Shown: positions 36,522-49,321, numbered from the stretch's first letter. The stretch: 64,000 nt of DNA from Bugula neritina (GCA_964035545.1 OZ037766.1:3220501-3284500), one strand, 5' to 3'. Translations and numbers: made by a program. Notes: generated by a model from the letters alone, not told the origin.

Positions 36522-36998
36522 TCTTACAATTGAGTTTCTATAAAAAGCAGAAAAGTTGTCACCAGAATATTGTTTTTATGAAACAATAAAGTGTAAAATT
36601 TTGTTGTATGAAGTTTTACAGTTATTATTGCAAATTGGTGTGATGCACTGTGGCCACTATAATAGGAATCATGAGTTAATGACTGAAATCAAATCTTGTT
36701 TAAATATGCTCATGCAAAGAAAGGTTTATGATGTTTAGTTAATTTTTTCAGACCTAACTATTATATAATGCCCTATATATTTAATGCATTCTTAGTCACT
36801 TACATAATACATATCTATATATACTGAAATAGCTCAGTAAATTCCTATAACAGATTGCCGTCAAGAACATTATTTAAGCTGGATTGTAGTAAAACCTTTT
36901 TATAACCTGATAATTATAAAAAGATAAACACAAAAGCATATTTTCTTACCTTAACAGCAAATGTTTTCAAGTATCTAGTTTGAGCTCTTCTAAGCAAC

Positions 36999-37005
36999 TG
37001 ACTCA
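36999..37005 (-). promoter_or_regulatory. AP-1-like TGAGTCA in exon 1
   Basis: Conserved with the other class II genes of the expansion. Confidence 0.45.
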
Positions 37006-37022
37006 AACTAACAAATTCTCTC

Positions 37023-37031
37023 CTTTTTATA
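37023..37031 (-). promoter_or_regulatory. TATA box, 36.3 kb gene
   Basis: TATAAAAAG on the minus strand. Confidence 0.75.
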
Positions 37032-39440
37032 CCTTCTGGAAATGGGATTTTTTTTCTGGGCTCATTTTGTAATTCTAATGACTTGCTTTTTTATTCCAAC
37101 GCATAATATCCGTAAGCTTTGTTTATTGTAGCTGGTTTAGGAAAAAAAGTCAATTAAGTTATACATAAATCCTGTAACAAATATCAATCTAATTGCATTA
37201 TTATGCGGTTCATTTCCTATATTTACAACACCATATGGTAACACAGTAAACAATTGGATTAGTTATTGAAGTGGGCAAAAAATGCTAGAATTTGGAAAAA
37301 ATATTGTTACAACCTGTGTTTATAGTCACTTCGACAGTTGTTATTTCGATTAATCACTGATATTAGAGATAGGTATTTATAAAATTCTCTAATCAGGAAC
37401 TTACAAATTATAATTAATTGATAAAAAATTGTGCATCAGGATTGTTCATCAAACAGCAAAAACACAGTCACGTATATAGTACTTCATGACTGTTTAGTAT
37501 AGGAAAACTGTTGGAAGTTTTTTGACAGTATTTTTTTTCATAAATTACTTCTATAATATAGTTAAAATATATTTTTTATAGCTGCAGTACCTTATGCTAT
37601 ATCAACTTTTACGACATTATTTGTCACCTGATTTATACCTGATGAACATCAGACAGTTGGCTTTTTCTTTTAAAGTTTGCTTTTGCTTTAAGTTGATCTC
37701 AATCTAGAAAATAGTTATAGGTGTCTATTAAGTTGTAATAAAATTTTTTTTATTTGAATTTATTAGACCAGCTGCTTAGCTAGTTTGATGTTAAAATAAT
37801 TTTATACCCACACATTTAAATTTTACAAATATTTACCTTTTCATAAAAAATCTGTGAAAGTTTAAGATTATTTTACCTAATTGAAGTTTGATTATTTCTA
37901 TATCAGCTATAGGATACAAAGTTTGTACAAAAATGTGTTACATTACTAACCCATTACCAACTGTTTTTTGTTTACCAATTTTTTGACTTTCTTGATGGAC
38001 AGAATGACATGAATAAAACCATGCATGTGCCAAAAGGGAACTAGATAATTTCAACATGGTCAAAATGCTGATTATCAAAATTAAGTGTATAATGCAGCCT
38101 ATAACATGAACAGAATCTACAGTTTTTGAATAATAATTTTTTAAGTGTGCAGTGAAATATATACTAATATATTATTATTAAAATTTTATTAACCATTAGG
38201 TAGAATATTTCTTTTAAATGAGATTAAAATACAATACTTGTAAAAGCTCATTAGGCTCATGACAACATATATTGCTTAGTGTAAGCTTCATTTCTGAAAC
38301 TTAGAATAATTGCATACAATGTCTTCTTTTTCTTGTCCATCGTCTCTACAACACAATTCAAATATATATGTAGCTATCTGAACACGCAGCAATTATAGGG
38401 CTCGTAAACACAGCAGGTATATCCATATGCCTACACTATGCATTTTTGGAAGTTATGACTGCATGTTGATGTAGCTTCCTAAAAGATTAATTCTTCTGGA
38501 TCTTTTTGGATATCAACTTAGTTATTATTTTTGCTGTTGATATTTAAAATGAAAAAAACAACTCAACAAGTTAATGCTTATGCGTTGCATTTTGGATCGT
38601 GCAGCGAATGTAACAATAAGACTATGTTGAAAGGAAAAACTAAGATTTCAGGATTTTGTTTTTAATTACCAATCTAATACCCTATTTAATAAGCAATGTC
38701 TGCCACAAGTTGTCATTTGAAAGACTGGAAGTTTTAGATGGGAAAATCAAAATAGAAAAGTGGAAGATAAAATTATCAAATTGACTGGAAATTTTGTAAA
38801 CATTCTCCTGGACTATATTATATGGCCACCTCTTGCATTTAACTGCCAAATATTTCTAATTGATTCATGAGAGTTTACAAATAACATGTTTATGGCAATG
38901 TTTCAAAATATCTAATTAATTTTAAAAAAAAAATTAATTTTAATGTGTTAATCACTTTTATATATGCCAAAAAGCTAGAGGTTTTTTTTAAAAAATTAAT
39001 TAAACATACATGTACATTCATTAGCAGGCAAAAGTCAAATAATATATAGAATATGTAATAATGATAATACAATGCATCTATTTTTTTCTATGAATTGATG
39101 TTCATCATTTGAACAATGAAAGCTGTTTACAAACATGTGAAAAAAGTTTCAAAATGAACTTTCAATGAACAAAATTTATAAAAAGAACTAATTTCTTTTT
39201 CAAGTTAAAGAAGTTAGGTACTAAATTATAAATAAAAACACAGTACTGGCACCTGTTGTAATAAAAATTTTGAAAAATTAGAAATTTCAGCAAAATGAAT
39301 CATTATCTTTTCTGACACTTTATTTTATAAAAGCACTGTGCTAGATTTATTAGTACGTATACTGCTAAATACAGTATACGTAAATTGGTATATATAGCTG
39401 CTTTTTAAATATTCGATTATTTCAAATGTGAATACTATAT

Positions 39441-39577
39441 ATTGCAATCCTATTATAGCTGTCCACCTTCCACTTGTTTCTGCTACCTACCTACTATACA
39501 ACAACTATCTCTACAGAGATTACGGTAAAACCTTTGTTTTCGTCTAACTACAATTGTACTACAACAGCTACAGCAAT
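39441..39577 (+). pseudogene. Decayed family member, class I-like
   Basis: attgcaatcctatt..agctgt matches the signal-peptide codons, followed by caacaactatctctac (the YNNYLY block of class I) and ctaactacaa.tgtactacaac. The start codon and splice context are unrecognisable and there are several indels, including one in the signal peptide. It sits at the same place in unit 3 as the 45.4 kb relic in unit 4: flanks gataatacaatgcatc and the ..tggaataatat. stretch correspond. Confidence 0.75.
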
Positions 39578-40009
39578 CGTCATAATAGTTGCATAGTCCT
39601 AAAAATAAGATCCTATAGATATTGCAAAAGAGGCATTACTCAAATACTCAGTTTATTTTACTGGCAATACTATGGAGCACTGCTATAATTTATTAATTGT
39701 TCTGATTATTTAAATTGGAATAATATTGAGCTTGATTTAAAGTATTACATGTTTTTGGCCGTTTTCAGAAAATTTTGTCGTTGTAAGGGTATATTAAAAA
39801 AATTGCTCGTTGTTTTATGTCAAATGCAAAAAGTGCAAACCAATTTAATAGATATGAAATTACTAAAAAAACTAGCAGCATTGTATTCACTTTGCAAAAG
39901 GAATGTTTTGTTACTTATAAATTAGTATATTATAACTTTCATTTTCTTTTTAAATTTATTCACATAATTGGTCAAAAAATTGTAAATCTCATAAGTAGAT
40001 TTTTTGATT

Positions 40010-40056
40010 TCTTAATGGCCAAAATCATTCCATGGAATGATTTTGGCCATTGAGAA
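40010..40056. repeat. Palindrome, unit 3
   Basis: Arms aatggccaaaatcattcc meet at CCATGG, nearly perfect. It is the best-preserved of three copies. Confidence 0.85.
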
Positions 40057-41432
40057 ATCAAATCTAAATTTTCTATATAGATCAAAATCTGTAACTATAC
40101 TGTGTGCAAAGAAACCTAGCTTAGCAGTTGCTTTCTCTTACTCTATTCTAAATTTGTAGCATATTTTTAAATAACCAGGCATAATATGACAAAAATGGTT
40201 GCCATGGGATACTTGTTTGATTGTTGCAAACAAATATTTTACAAACCTTGAAAAATCACTACAATGCAATTTATATGATTATTTTCCACAGATCGATACA
40301 TTAGTATTGGGTGAGTACATTTGTATCATATATGTGTAGATAAAATGTCAGAAACAGTTCTTGTCTTATTGCAACTTTTATAAGCCTCTTTTAAGACATT
40401 CCTATTAGATAAAGTAATGGACTTATAAGTTTAACCCTTACTCGATCAAATTGACAGATCTCAATCTGTCTGTAGAAATTAATCTCTTCACAAATCAATT
40501 AACGACACTTGTGTTTTTGTAACTATCCAGACAATAGCGCTTACTTTAAGCTATAACTTACTTATTTATTTACTTATAATTTACTTACTTACATAAAACA
40601 TTGTACCTGTTTGCTATTAGAGTATTACTATGGCTGACTAGTGGCTACTCAACTATTTCTATATACTATAAGCATATCCAGTTAATCTATCACATGAAAC
40701 GGAATAATGCAGTAAGAGCTAATGCCTACGTCATTAATTCATCTATGATAGATAGCCTTTAAAAAAATACTTTGTAGAAAAATTATTATTTCTTATCATT
40801 ATTTAAATTATCAAATTATATTGTTACTGATTTAGGTAAATAACTCTACTTATTGCAAATATAAGTTTAATATTGTGCACCATAATCGAATTCGCATGCA
40901 TATTCCATTCAATGTAACGTCTGCAATCTAATTAGGTTTTTTATAGTGAAATTATTGTATTTCAAGTAGATTTTAAACACATGCCTGATAGCAATGTAAA
41001 GGCGCCAATTAACCTATATTATTTTTCATATTATATTTCATTTATATTTCTTGTTCATAAATTAAAATATAATTGCATGTTTTGTTTACTAATTATCATA
41101 ATATAAAGCAGTATCCAGTATAAAACCTTTTACTTCAGTCACGATTCATTCACCATTCCAGATACTGTTGATGAATTAGAAGTTATTGTGCAGATTTTTT
41201 TGCTTTGTAAAATTATTGTGTCTTAAACTTAAAAATTTACCAATTGTGATTGTAAATTATTATGTAACTCTTTTATGAACCAACTTCGTACCATGTGGCT
41301 GGCTGTGTGTGTTCTGAGTGTGTGTGAGAGAGAGCTGCATGTAATAATTTTATGAAAACAATAAATTAAGAACTAATTAGATGATGCTATTTTACTCAGT
41401 TAAAGGAGTAGCCAAAGCATTAACACGCTTTA

Positions 41433-41579
41433 CTTGCTAATACAGAGCTAATTTATTATTTTCAACAAAACAATGAAATCAAAGTTTAACATCAAAAATT
41501 ACAACAAAAAGTATAGAAATCAAAAAGAGAGCAAGGTGGAGGGTAGAGTTACAGTCCAGGGTTCAGTTCCAGAGGTCAT
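41433..41579 (-). other. 3' non-coding exon of the 41.9 kb gene
   Basis: Acceptor TTGTAG, CCCTGGACTG motif, AATAAA at 41452-41457. Confidence 0.65.
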
Positions 41580-41932
41580 CTACAACAAAGGGTGCAACAC
41601 ATGATAATTTCTTTATTCTAAAAACAATGCATTATGCTATATTACCTGGTAAAATAAATGAACTTTTATCACTATAGTGGAATTGTAATAAATGTGCTAT
41701 GCAGTTTATTATAAAGCTTTCTCTTGTTCTTGCTATTAGATCTATATTGGAAATTTTCAGAAAAAATTGAAAGCACAGCAGTTTCTAAACAATTGAGCAA
41801 AAAATTGTATAACATTATTTAGCAGAAATTATGCAACCAAAATCTCACTGAATAAGTTAGCCAATAGAAATGTCACAAGATCATATGTAACTGTTTCACT
41901 CACTCGGAGTCATCCTATCATATATGAGTTGC

Positions 41933-42145
41933 TTAATATTTTCCGTAGTAAGAAGAGTATTTGGGTCTGTAGTGGCTTCCGTAGTTGTATCTCCTGTTGT
42001 AGGGTCTGTAACTGTTGTAACGCCTGTTGTAGTTGTTGTATCGCCTGTAGCTAGATGGCCTGTAGCTTCTGTAGCGGTAGTTGTTGTGGTAGGAAGCAGC
42101 AACAAGGGCAAGGCAGACAGCCAATAGGATTGCAATGACCTTCAT
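41933..42145 (-). CDS. Tyr/Arg-rich secreted peptide, class II (70 aa)
   Basis: The protein is identical to those at 28.0 and 31.8 kb. Exon 2 is 41904-42161, acceptor TAG before AAACTCAATTGTAAGA-ATG, donor CCGA|GTGAGTG. Exon 1 (about 42592-42642) ends CTTAAGGTAAGC. The frame upstream of the MKVIA Met (to 42223) is intron. Confidence 0.9.
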   Translation of the reverse strand: MKVIAILLAVCLALVAASYHNNYRYRSYRPSSYRRYNNYNRRYNSYRPYNRRYNYGSHYRPKYSSYYGKY

Positions 42146-42642
42146 TCTTACAATTGAGTTTCTACAAAAAGCAGAAAAAATTATTATACCAGAACGTTTT
42201 TTATGAAACAATAAAGTGTACAATTTTGTTGCATGACGTTAATTACAATTATTATTGCAAATCGAGTTGACTCACTGTGACCACCAAAATAGGAATCATG
42301 TGATAATGACTAAACTCAAATCTTGTTTAAAAATGCTCATGCAAAGAAAGGTTCATGATGTTTAGGTTATTTTTTTTATAGACTTAACTACTATAATATG
42401 CCCTATATATCTAATACATTTTTATTGTCACTTACATAATATATATCTATATACTATATATACTGAAATAGCTCAGCAAATCTCTATAGCAGATTGCCAT
42501 CAGGAACATTATTTAAGCTAGATTGGAGTAAAACGTTTTTATAACCTTATAATTATAGAAAGATGAACATGAAAGCATAATATTTGCTTACCTTAACAGC
42601 AAATGTGTCCGAGTATGTAGTTTGAGCTCTTCTTTAAGCAAC

Positions 42643-42649
42643 TGACTCA
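42643..42649 (-). promoter_or_regulatory. AP-1-like TGAGTCA in exon 1
   Basis: Fourth conserved copy of the motif, just below TATA. Confidence 0.45.
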
Positions 42650-42666
42650 ACCTGACACATTCCTTC

Positions 42667-42675
42667 CTTTTTATA
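42667..42675 (-). promoter_or_regulatory. TATA box, 41.9 kb gene
   Basis: TATAAAAAG on the minus strand. Confidence 0.75.
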
Positions 42676-45429
42676 CCTTCTGCATGGAAATGGGATTTTT
42701 TTCTGGGCTTGTTTCGTAATTCTAATGACTTTGTTTTTTTCATTCCAACATAATATCTGTGAGGTTTGTTTATCGTAGCTGGGTTATGAAAAAATGTCAA
42801 GTTACACATAAATTCTGTAATAAATATCAATATAATTACATAATTATGGCTCATTTCCTATATTTACAACACCATTTGGCAACACAGTGAACAATTTGAT
42901 TAGTTAATGAAGTGAGCAAAAAATGCTAAAATTTTCACTATTGTTACAACCTGTGATTGGTCACTTCAACAGATATTATTTCGATTAATTACCAAAGGTG
43001 GAGACACATTTTTATGAAATTATCTAATCAGGAACTTACAAATTATAATTAATTGATAAGAAAATTATGCGTTATTATAATTGTTCATCAGACAAGCAAG
43101 AATACAGTCACGTAGCTATAATAACTCATTGACTGTTTATAGTTGAAAAGCTCTTGAAAGTTTTTTTCAACAATATTTTCCTCCAGTTGAAATTTTGGTC
43201 ATCGAAACTAAGCTATACGCTGTATGATATATGCATATATCAACTTTTAAATTGAAACACCACAATTATGTCAATTATAATAGGCAAACATGCAAACATG
43301 TGGTTTTTTTTCGTTAGGCTTAAGTCATCGCAATATTAATGCCTTTATATAGAACTAATATGAAAGTAGCTATAATATACTGTTCATCAAGTTATAAAGA
43401 AATTTTGTTCATTTATCACACCATGCAGCTGTCTAGTTTCACACTAGAGTAACATTAAACTCACACTTTTAAATTTCACAAAATATGTAGTTTTTTACAT
43501 AAAATTTAGATGTGCTATCAATTGATAAATTACTTTCTACCTGATGGAAATTTTAATAATTTTTTCATTGGGATACAAATTTGTAAAAAAGATGTATGAT
43601 ATTACTAACTTATCACTGTTAGTTTGTTGAAGAATATATTTTACAAATAGTTGAATTTAAAGCAATTGTACAAATTAAAGCGTTTCTATGTATAGTTAGT
43701 TTAATATGCAGTTTATACAATATATATATGACGTACGTGGGATAATAACTACGAAGTGTGCTATGTCTTCTAATACCGCAACCAACTATATTTATCAACT
43801 GATGGTATATCAGTATATAAGCAAAACAGTTTTTGTTGCTATGTATATAACTCTTATGCAAACTACTTGGCTTTCTATGTAATTTATATAAACAGTACAA
43901 ACCTTGAAATTATTTGCTTATATGCATGATAGGAGTTGAATTTGTAAAAGTCATTCTTTTTACTGGTTATATAGTTCTTTTACAGCTGCTAAAATGTACT
44001 AGCTACTGCAATTGCAATTCTTAACATACTCCGTTTTATTTTACTTTTTACTTGCATATTATTTTTATTATACAGAGCATAATTTAACCTTTCATATGGC
44101 AATTTTTTTGTGCAAATTGAAAGGTGTTATATAATTCTGCAATGTCCGATCCATGTTTAAATCAAAATGAATTATCATCAGTTGTAATGTGGATATTTAC
44201 AGAGCTGCAGCTGTGCCGTCTATGAGGAAGTGAAATGATCACTTTTAATCCTATGAGCCAAATCCTTTGTAGAATTTCAATTATGTATAGTATAGCCTTT
44301 ATTTTCTCGTTTGTTGTGCCTAGAATACAACGTTAATTATAGCTAGCTATATACAGCTACCTGCAGGTCATGTAAAGTTTATTATATAGTGCTCGTAAAC
44401 ACAATAAAACTCCATGCCTAAAGTATGAAGCAAAAGTTAAAATATGATCAATCAGTGCAGCCAATGCTCCTGAGTTTTGGTAGTTTTAAGCAGTTATTCT
44501 GCGGCTTACCTATAGAAAGTGAGAAGAGTAATTCAACAGGTTTTGCATTCATATATATATAGCATATTTTGCATCAAGAACTTTAACAAACCTATTCAAT
44601 TATAAAGCTATTTTTGTTAGGAGCAAAGATATTTGGAAAGCAGAAAACTGAGATTTTAGTGTTATTTTTCGATCTTTAATTAACAGTCAGTAGTAGTGGA
44701 ATATTTGTCAGATAATGTCTGCCGTATATAAGCTGTTATTTTAGAGATGGGAAGTCTTGGATGAAAAAATTAAACTAGACAAAAATGGAAGAACAATTCA
44801 GGTTCAATAATGACTGGAAGCTTTTTAGACCAACAAAAACCAACTCCTGAATTATTTTATAACTTCTTTTTGCATTTAGCTGCCAATACTTAATAATTTA
44901 TGACAGCTTACAAAAAATGTTGTTGCAGCTAATTAACAAAATTTTAATCAATTTTTTAAAAGAAATTAAAAAAATTTAATCAATTTTTTAAAAGGATTTA
45001 AAAAATTTTAAAATTTCATCAATCATCAATCAGTTATATCTGCCAAATAAAACAATAAGTTTTTTCATAAAAACTTTAATTGGTGTAAATTCATAAACAA
45101 AGCACAGATCAAATTATAAAATACAAAAGATAATACAATGCATCACATTTTCCTTTCAAAACTGAATATTTTTCATTTGAACCAAGATAACGGTTTAAAA
45201 ATATGTTAAAAAAGTTTCAAAATAGTTTTTAAATAAACCAGAATTGAATATATGTACAACTTGCAATAAAATAAAAGTCTGTTTTTAAAGTTGAAGTAAG
45301 TAGGTAACAAGTTTGAAATTATAGCAGAGGACTGAGAATCTTTTAAATAAACTTTTTTGTAAAAGATATAAAATTTCGCCAAATGAAGTATCTCGTATAA
45401 AAGCATGATGTTTAAACAGTGTTGCTGCT

Positions 45430-45590
45430 TTATAAAAACTCAATCATTTCACACATTAAGGTCATTGCAATCCTATTGGCTATTTGTGCTGCCTTGCCTT
45501 TGCTTCCTACCACAACAACCAGATTGCTACGAAAGCTACAGACCATCTATAGTTACGCATGCAGGTGCTACGGCTGCAATTAGTGGATGC
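45430..45590 (+). pseudogene. Decayed family member, class II-like
   Basis: aaggtcattgcaatcctattggct is intact, then gccttgcctttgcttcctaccacaacaac and gaaagctacagaccatctatagttac match class II codons. The start codon is ATT instead of ATG (45455-45457), the exon 2 acceptor TATAG is changed to TATAA, and a frame change lies inside the signal peptide. The Tyr-rich core is lost. The 68-codon frame across it (45405-45611) is not a real protein. Confidence 0.8.
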
Positions 45591-46872
45591 TGCAATAGTC
45601 ACAGATTTTAGGACGAGAGGATATCCTGTAAAAACTGCAGAGGCCAGTAGCTGCTCAAACTATACTGAAAATCTAGTTAGAGCATACTATACGTTTTTAT
45701 ATATCAATTTTCCTGGTTATTTTAATTAGAATCATGTTTAGTTTTCTTTTAGGAAAGAATTGTTGGCAATGTCTGTATAATATATGTATGCTGAAAATGA
45801 GATAAAATTGACATTGCTGGTTTTAATGTCAGGAGTAATTAATGTATACCAATTAAATATATATCACATTACTTGAAAAAACAAATAAGCGTTTCATTCA
45901 CTTTTTAAAAAGAAACACTTTTAATTTATAGTTGAATCTTTATTTTCCTTTTGTGCTTATTTACATGCAAACTCAGACTAAAATCTCTGAGTTTGTAAAA
46001 TAAAATTATTGCAACTTAAACTTCCTTTATATATGATAATTTTGAGCTATAAGTTTTACTATTAAAAACTTCCCAATACAAAGAAAAAAGACATTTAACT
46101 ATTAAAGTCAGTTTGTTTCAAATAAGTAGAATATTTGTAAAATAACTATGCATGTGATGACAATGGTTGCCACGGGATATTTTTTTGATTGTTGCAAACA
46201 AATTAATAACAGACTTAAAGAAATCAGCACCATGATAGTGGATTATTTCTCTGAAGAAAAGTATATATTGATTGGGTAAGTAGATTTGTAACATAGGATG
46301 TGTAGATACAGAGTAAACTATAAATGCACTTGTCTCAATTTAAACCTTTGCTTGTGTCTTTTAAAACTTACCTTATAAGATCAATAGATAAAGTAACGTA
46401 CCTTTGAATTTGAAAAGAAATATTACAGTTTTTTATTACTATAACATGCATGACTTATAGCTGCTACTCAGCTATTTCTGAATTGCATGCAGTTAATTTA
46501 TTATTTATTATCTGATCATCTCCACATGACACTTATAGTTTATAAAATAAGGTTTCAAACAGAGCACTGAAACAAGCATTATATGTTTAGCATTACACTT
46601 TGAAAATTCAAAGGCACAGACATTTTTCACTGTACTACATTTATAGCTTAAATAATGCACAAGTTTAGCAACAGATAAAAACAAAAAGCTGGTTTATTCA
46701 AATGCATGAAGTAATTTTATTCTATTGGCATGCAAAATGTAAACCATCATTTAATGATGTACCTCAATGTCTCTCTGAGTTTGAATATATTTTAATGGCA
46801 GATAAAGCAGTCCTTCATTTGCTGCAATTACATTGCTTTATAATTACCAACAAATAAAGTTTTGTTATAAAG

Positions 46873-47112
46873 TTTCATGATTGATGCCAGTTTATTTGCC
46901 AACTTGTATTGATAAGCATAATTGCAACATTATCATGATGTAATTGAAATTTTTTTTTGTTTTTCCAACACAAGAATTAAATACAACTAACTTAAAAGGT
47001 TATATATAAAGTGAACTAAAAAAATTATAAGATAGGTTGACTAGATTAATAGAGCGTTTGAGTCAGGCAGCCAGAAGAATTGAAGGGTGCAGATTCCAAT
47101 GTCAGAAGTCAC
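46873..47112 (-). other. 3' non-coding exon of the 47.6 kb gene
   Basis: Acceptor TGTTGCAG, start GTGACTTCTGACATTGG, resembling the exon 3 start of the other class III genes; AATAAA at 46891-46896. Confidence 0.55.
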
Positions 47113-47585
47113 CTGCAACACAAAAGTATAAAAAGCAAAACAATACATAATAGTAGCATTATATATGCAGAATTATGCTTTAAAAATAACACATACAAGT
47201 ACAATTTATTGTATTTAAAAAAGTAACCACCCACAATGTTAAGAATTCAACATATGCAGCTTAAAAACAATTCTTTGTTGTGTTAATTTATAGAAACATT
47301 GCTTTTACTATAACAATTTAAAAATGACTAAATATTTTGTTTTTATAATTGAACTCTCTAACTAAAATCTTGTTTGATTTATTGCTTATATAAAGGCAGT
47401 TATTATTAAAAACTAAAACTTTAATAAAAGCATTGAAGATCTGAGATAAACATATCGTAGAAAAAATGGGTAGATCTAGGATTTGAAAGACAAAAGTCTA
47501 ATTCACGGAAAATTATAATCATAATGTGTATAAAAACACAGAAAATATCTTTTCAATATAATAACTTACTGAGATTTTGGTTGGT

Positions 47586-47828
47586 TTACTTGCCAAACAG
47601 AAAACCGGATCCAAAAAGGCCATTGTTGGAATGATGTTTGTTGTGGTTGTTGTAGTACCCATAGGGTCCGTGACCTTTCTTTTGGTTACCATAGTAACCA
47701 TAGTTGGATGGTCCATGGTAACCGTAGTTAGAAGGTCCGTAGCCCTTATTATGGTAGTTGTGGTATGGGTAGTAGATAGCAGAGACGAGTGAAAGGCAGA
47801 CAGCCAATAGGATTGCAATAACCTTCAT
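47586..47828 (-). CDS. Gly/Tyr/His-rich secreted peptide, class III (80 aa)
   Basis: Signal peptide MKVIAILLAVCLSLVSA, then IYYPYHNYHNKGYGPSNYGY, HGPSNYGYYG, NQKKGHGPYGYYNNHNKHH and a divergent tail SNNGLFGSGFLFGK. Two GPSNYGY repeats and a His cluster set it apart from classes I and II; His may bind metal, but that is speculation. Exon 2 is 47570-47844: acceptor GTAG before AAACTCAACTGTAAAC-ATG, donor CTCA|GTAAGTT. Exon 1 (about 48414-48455) lies under a TATA box at 48483-48490. The open frame to 47879 reaches into intron 1. Confidence 0.88.
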   Translation of the reverse strand: MKVIAILLAVCLSLVSAIYYPYHNYHNKGYGPSNYGYHGPSNYGYYGNQKKGHGPYGYYNNHNKHHSNNGLFGSGFLFGK

Positions 47829-48482
47829 GTTTACAGTTGAGTTTCTACATGTAAAGCATAGAAAGCTACTTTTACACACAAAATATTACTGCTATAAATT
47901 ATGAATTGTTTGTCACACCATAACAATACTGCAAAGCACATATTAGCTATAATCTTTTATTTTCAATCCTGAGTATTTTTCCGTAAATTTTATAAAATAA
48001 TACATCTAGACTTTAATTTATTATCGTATGCATAATTTAATTCAATTCATTTTATAAGTTAAAGAAAACCTATGGCCCTGAACTAACTTCAAATAAACTA
48101 ACCACATATAACAACTTTCAAAATAATTTTTTTCAGAAACCTAATTATTATCAAGTAGGAAAACTCGTGCATGTAAATCTTATCCCCAAAACAACTTAAT
48201 ATGGCATTTTATATCTGCTTTATTTTCATCCAGTTGAAATATAAAAAGTAAAAATATATTCTTCAACTAACATATTTATATATTATGGTATGAGAGAAGT
48301 TATAAGTGTCAACATTGCAATGCACTTGTGTTTATTATTTATAAATTAATTTTAGTTATACCTATAAACTCTAAAAAAGCTGAATGAAAGAGAAAAAGCA
48401 AAAATTAGCTTACCTTGAATCTGGCTGTACTGAAATGTTTACGATGTGTAAAGTAAGTGATTTACTGATCCGAGTTACTTCT

Positions 48483-48490
48483 CTTTTATA
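48483..48490 (-). promoter_or_regulatory. TATA box, 47.6 kb gene
   Basis: TATAAAAG on the minus strand; exon 1 ends TTCAAG|GTAAGCT. Confidence 0.75.
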
Positions 48491-48499
48491 CCTCATGCA

Positions 48500-49230
48500 T
48501 TTGATAATTTTTAGAGTCTAATCCCAATCTTGTGACTTGGTTATTGCAATTATTGCCGCTGATTATTCCATAATGTGCTTATTACAACAATATCGATTGA
48601 AATTAAAATAAGCCAAGCTTAGCACCTTTCAGTCATGATGATGCAAAACAATATCCCTATAATCAGCTACTTGTAAAACGTGACTTTAATGAAGAAAAAA
48701 CTGGCAAAAAAGTGCTAAATGAAGTTTTGCTTCATCATTCAAGTAGATCGTTTTTAAGCTATTTACAACTTGCTAGAAGGACAAGATCTTATATGCTAAG
48801 TTTAATTATATCACTTATTAATATTATTCACACTTCTCTATCACAAAACTTCTCTGAACAAAATGTGTCTATAAAGAAGTTTTTAAATAAATATCTTGTA
48901 TCTAGTAATTCCGGCATGAAGAAGTATACAAAGCTATGTAAAAACTGTAAGTGCACAAACAAGCTAATCATGCAAAAAAAAACTATCTGAAAATGCTTTA
49001 CAATACAGATAAAATATTTACAGATTTATACTTTCAACAGTTACATATTAGTGTTTATGTGAACTCATAACTAATTAAATGCTAAAGATAAGCAGCAAAA
49101 TATGGAGCCTACATGATATAAATTAGTTTTACTCCTTAGAGCATATTAAATGCTTTTTAATTATATATTTTGACACAACACATAATTCAGCCTAAATATG
49201 TTGTGTTTAAATAGTTTATATCTATAAAAC
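48500..49230. other. Intergenic, no supported gene
   Basis: A 92-codon open frame at 48712-48990 has no recognisable domain and AT-driven composition; it is not called as a gene. Confidence 0.5.
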
Positions 49231-49234
49231 CTTT

Positions 49235-49308
49235 GCCCCATACTGAGATTCAAACCTGAGACCTCTGAATTGCAAGCAGGCACACTAACCATTACACTAC
49301 AGGGACCC
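49235..49308 (-). repeat. tRNA-like sequence (tRNA pseudogene or SINE head)
   Basis: On the minus strand: GGGTCCCT start, a box A-like TAGTGTAATGG, GGTTAGTGTG, an anticodon-loop-like TTGCAAT, then box B GGTTTGAATCT and a partly mispaired 3' end. Length is about 73 bases, as for a tRNA. The acceptor and anticodon stems have mismatches, so it is a pseudogene or the head of a tRNA-derived retroposon. It abuts the dispersed repeat starting at 49322. Confidence 0.6.
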
Positions 49309-49321
49309 CTGGGTAATTAAC

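Larger units (their letters stand above)
35270..40840. repeat. Class II segmental duplication, unit 3
   Basis: Direct copy carrying the 36.3 kb gene and, in an extra segment of about 1 kb (39030-39990), a decayed plus-strand family member. Confidence 0.7.
40840..46500. repeat. Class II segmental duplication, unit 4
   Basis: Most diverged unit at its right side. It carries the 41.9 kb gene and a decayed plus-strand family member at 45.4 kb. The 44515-44830 block and 46130-46310 block match the flanks of units 2 and 3. Confidence 0.65.

Noticed and set aside
48712-48990. 92-codon frame, and others at 53991, 54793 and 16603
   Set aside because: Codon use simply follows AT content, there is no domain or signal peptide, and no splice or promoter context like that of the real genes.
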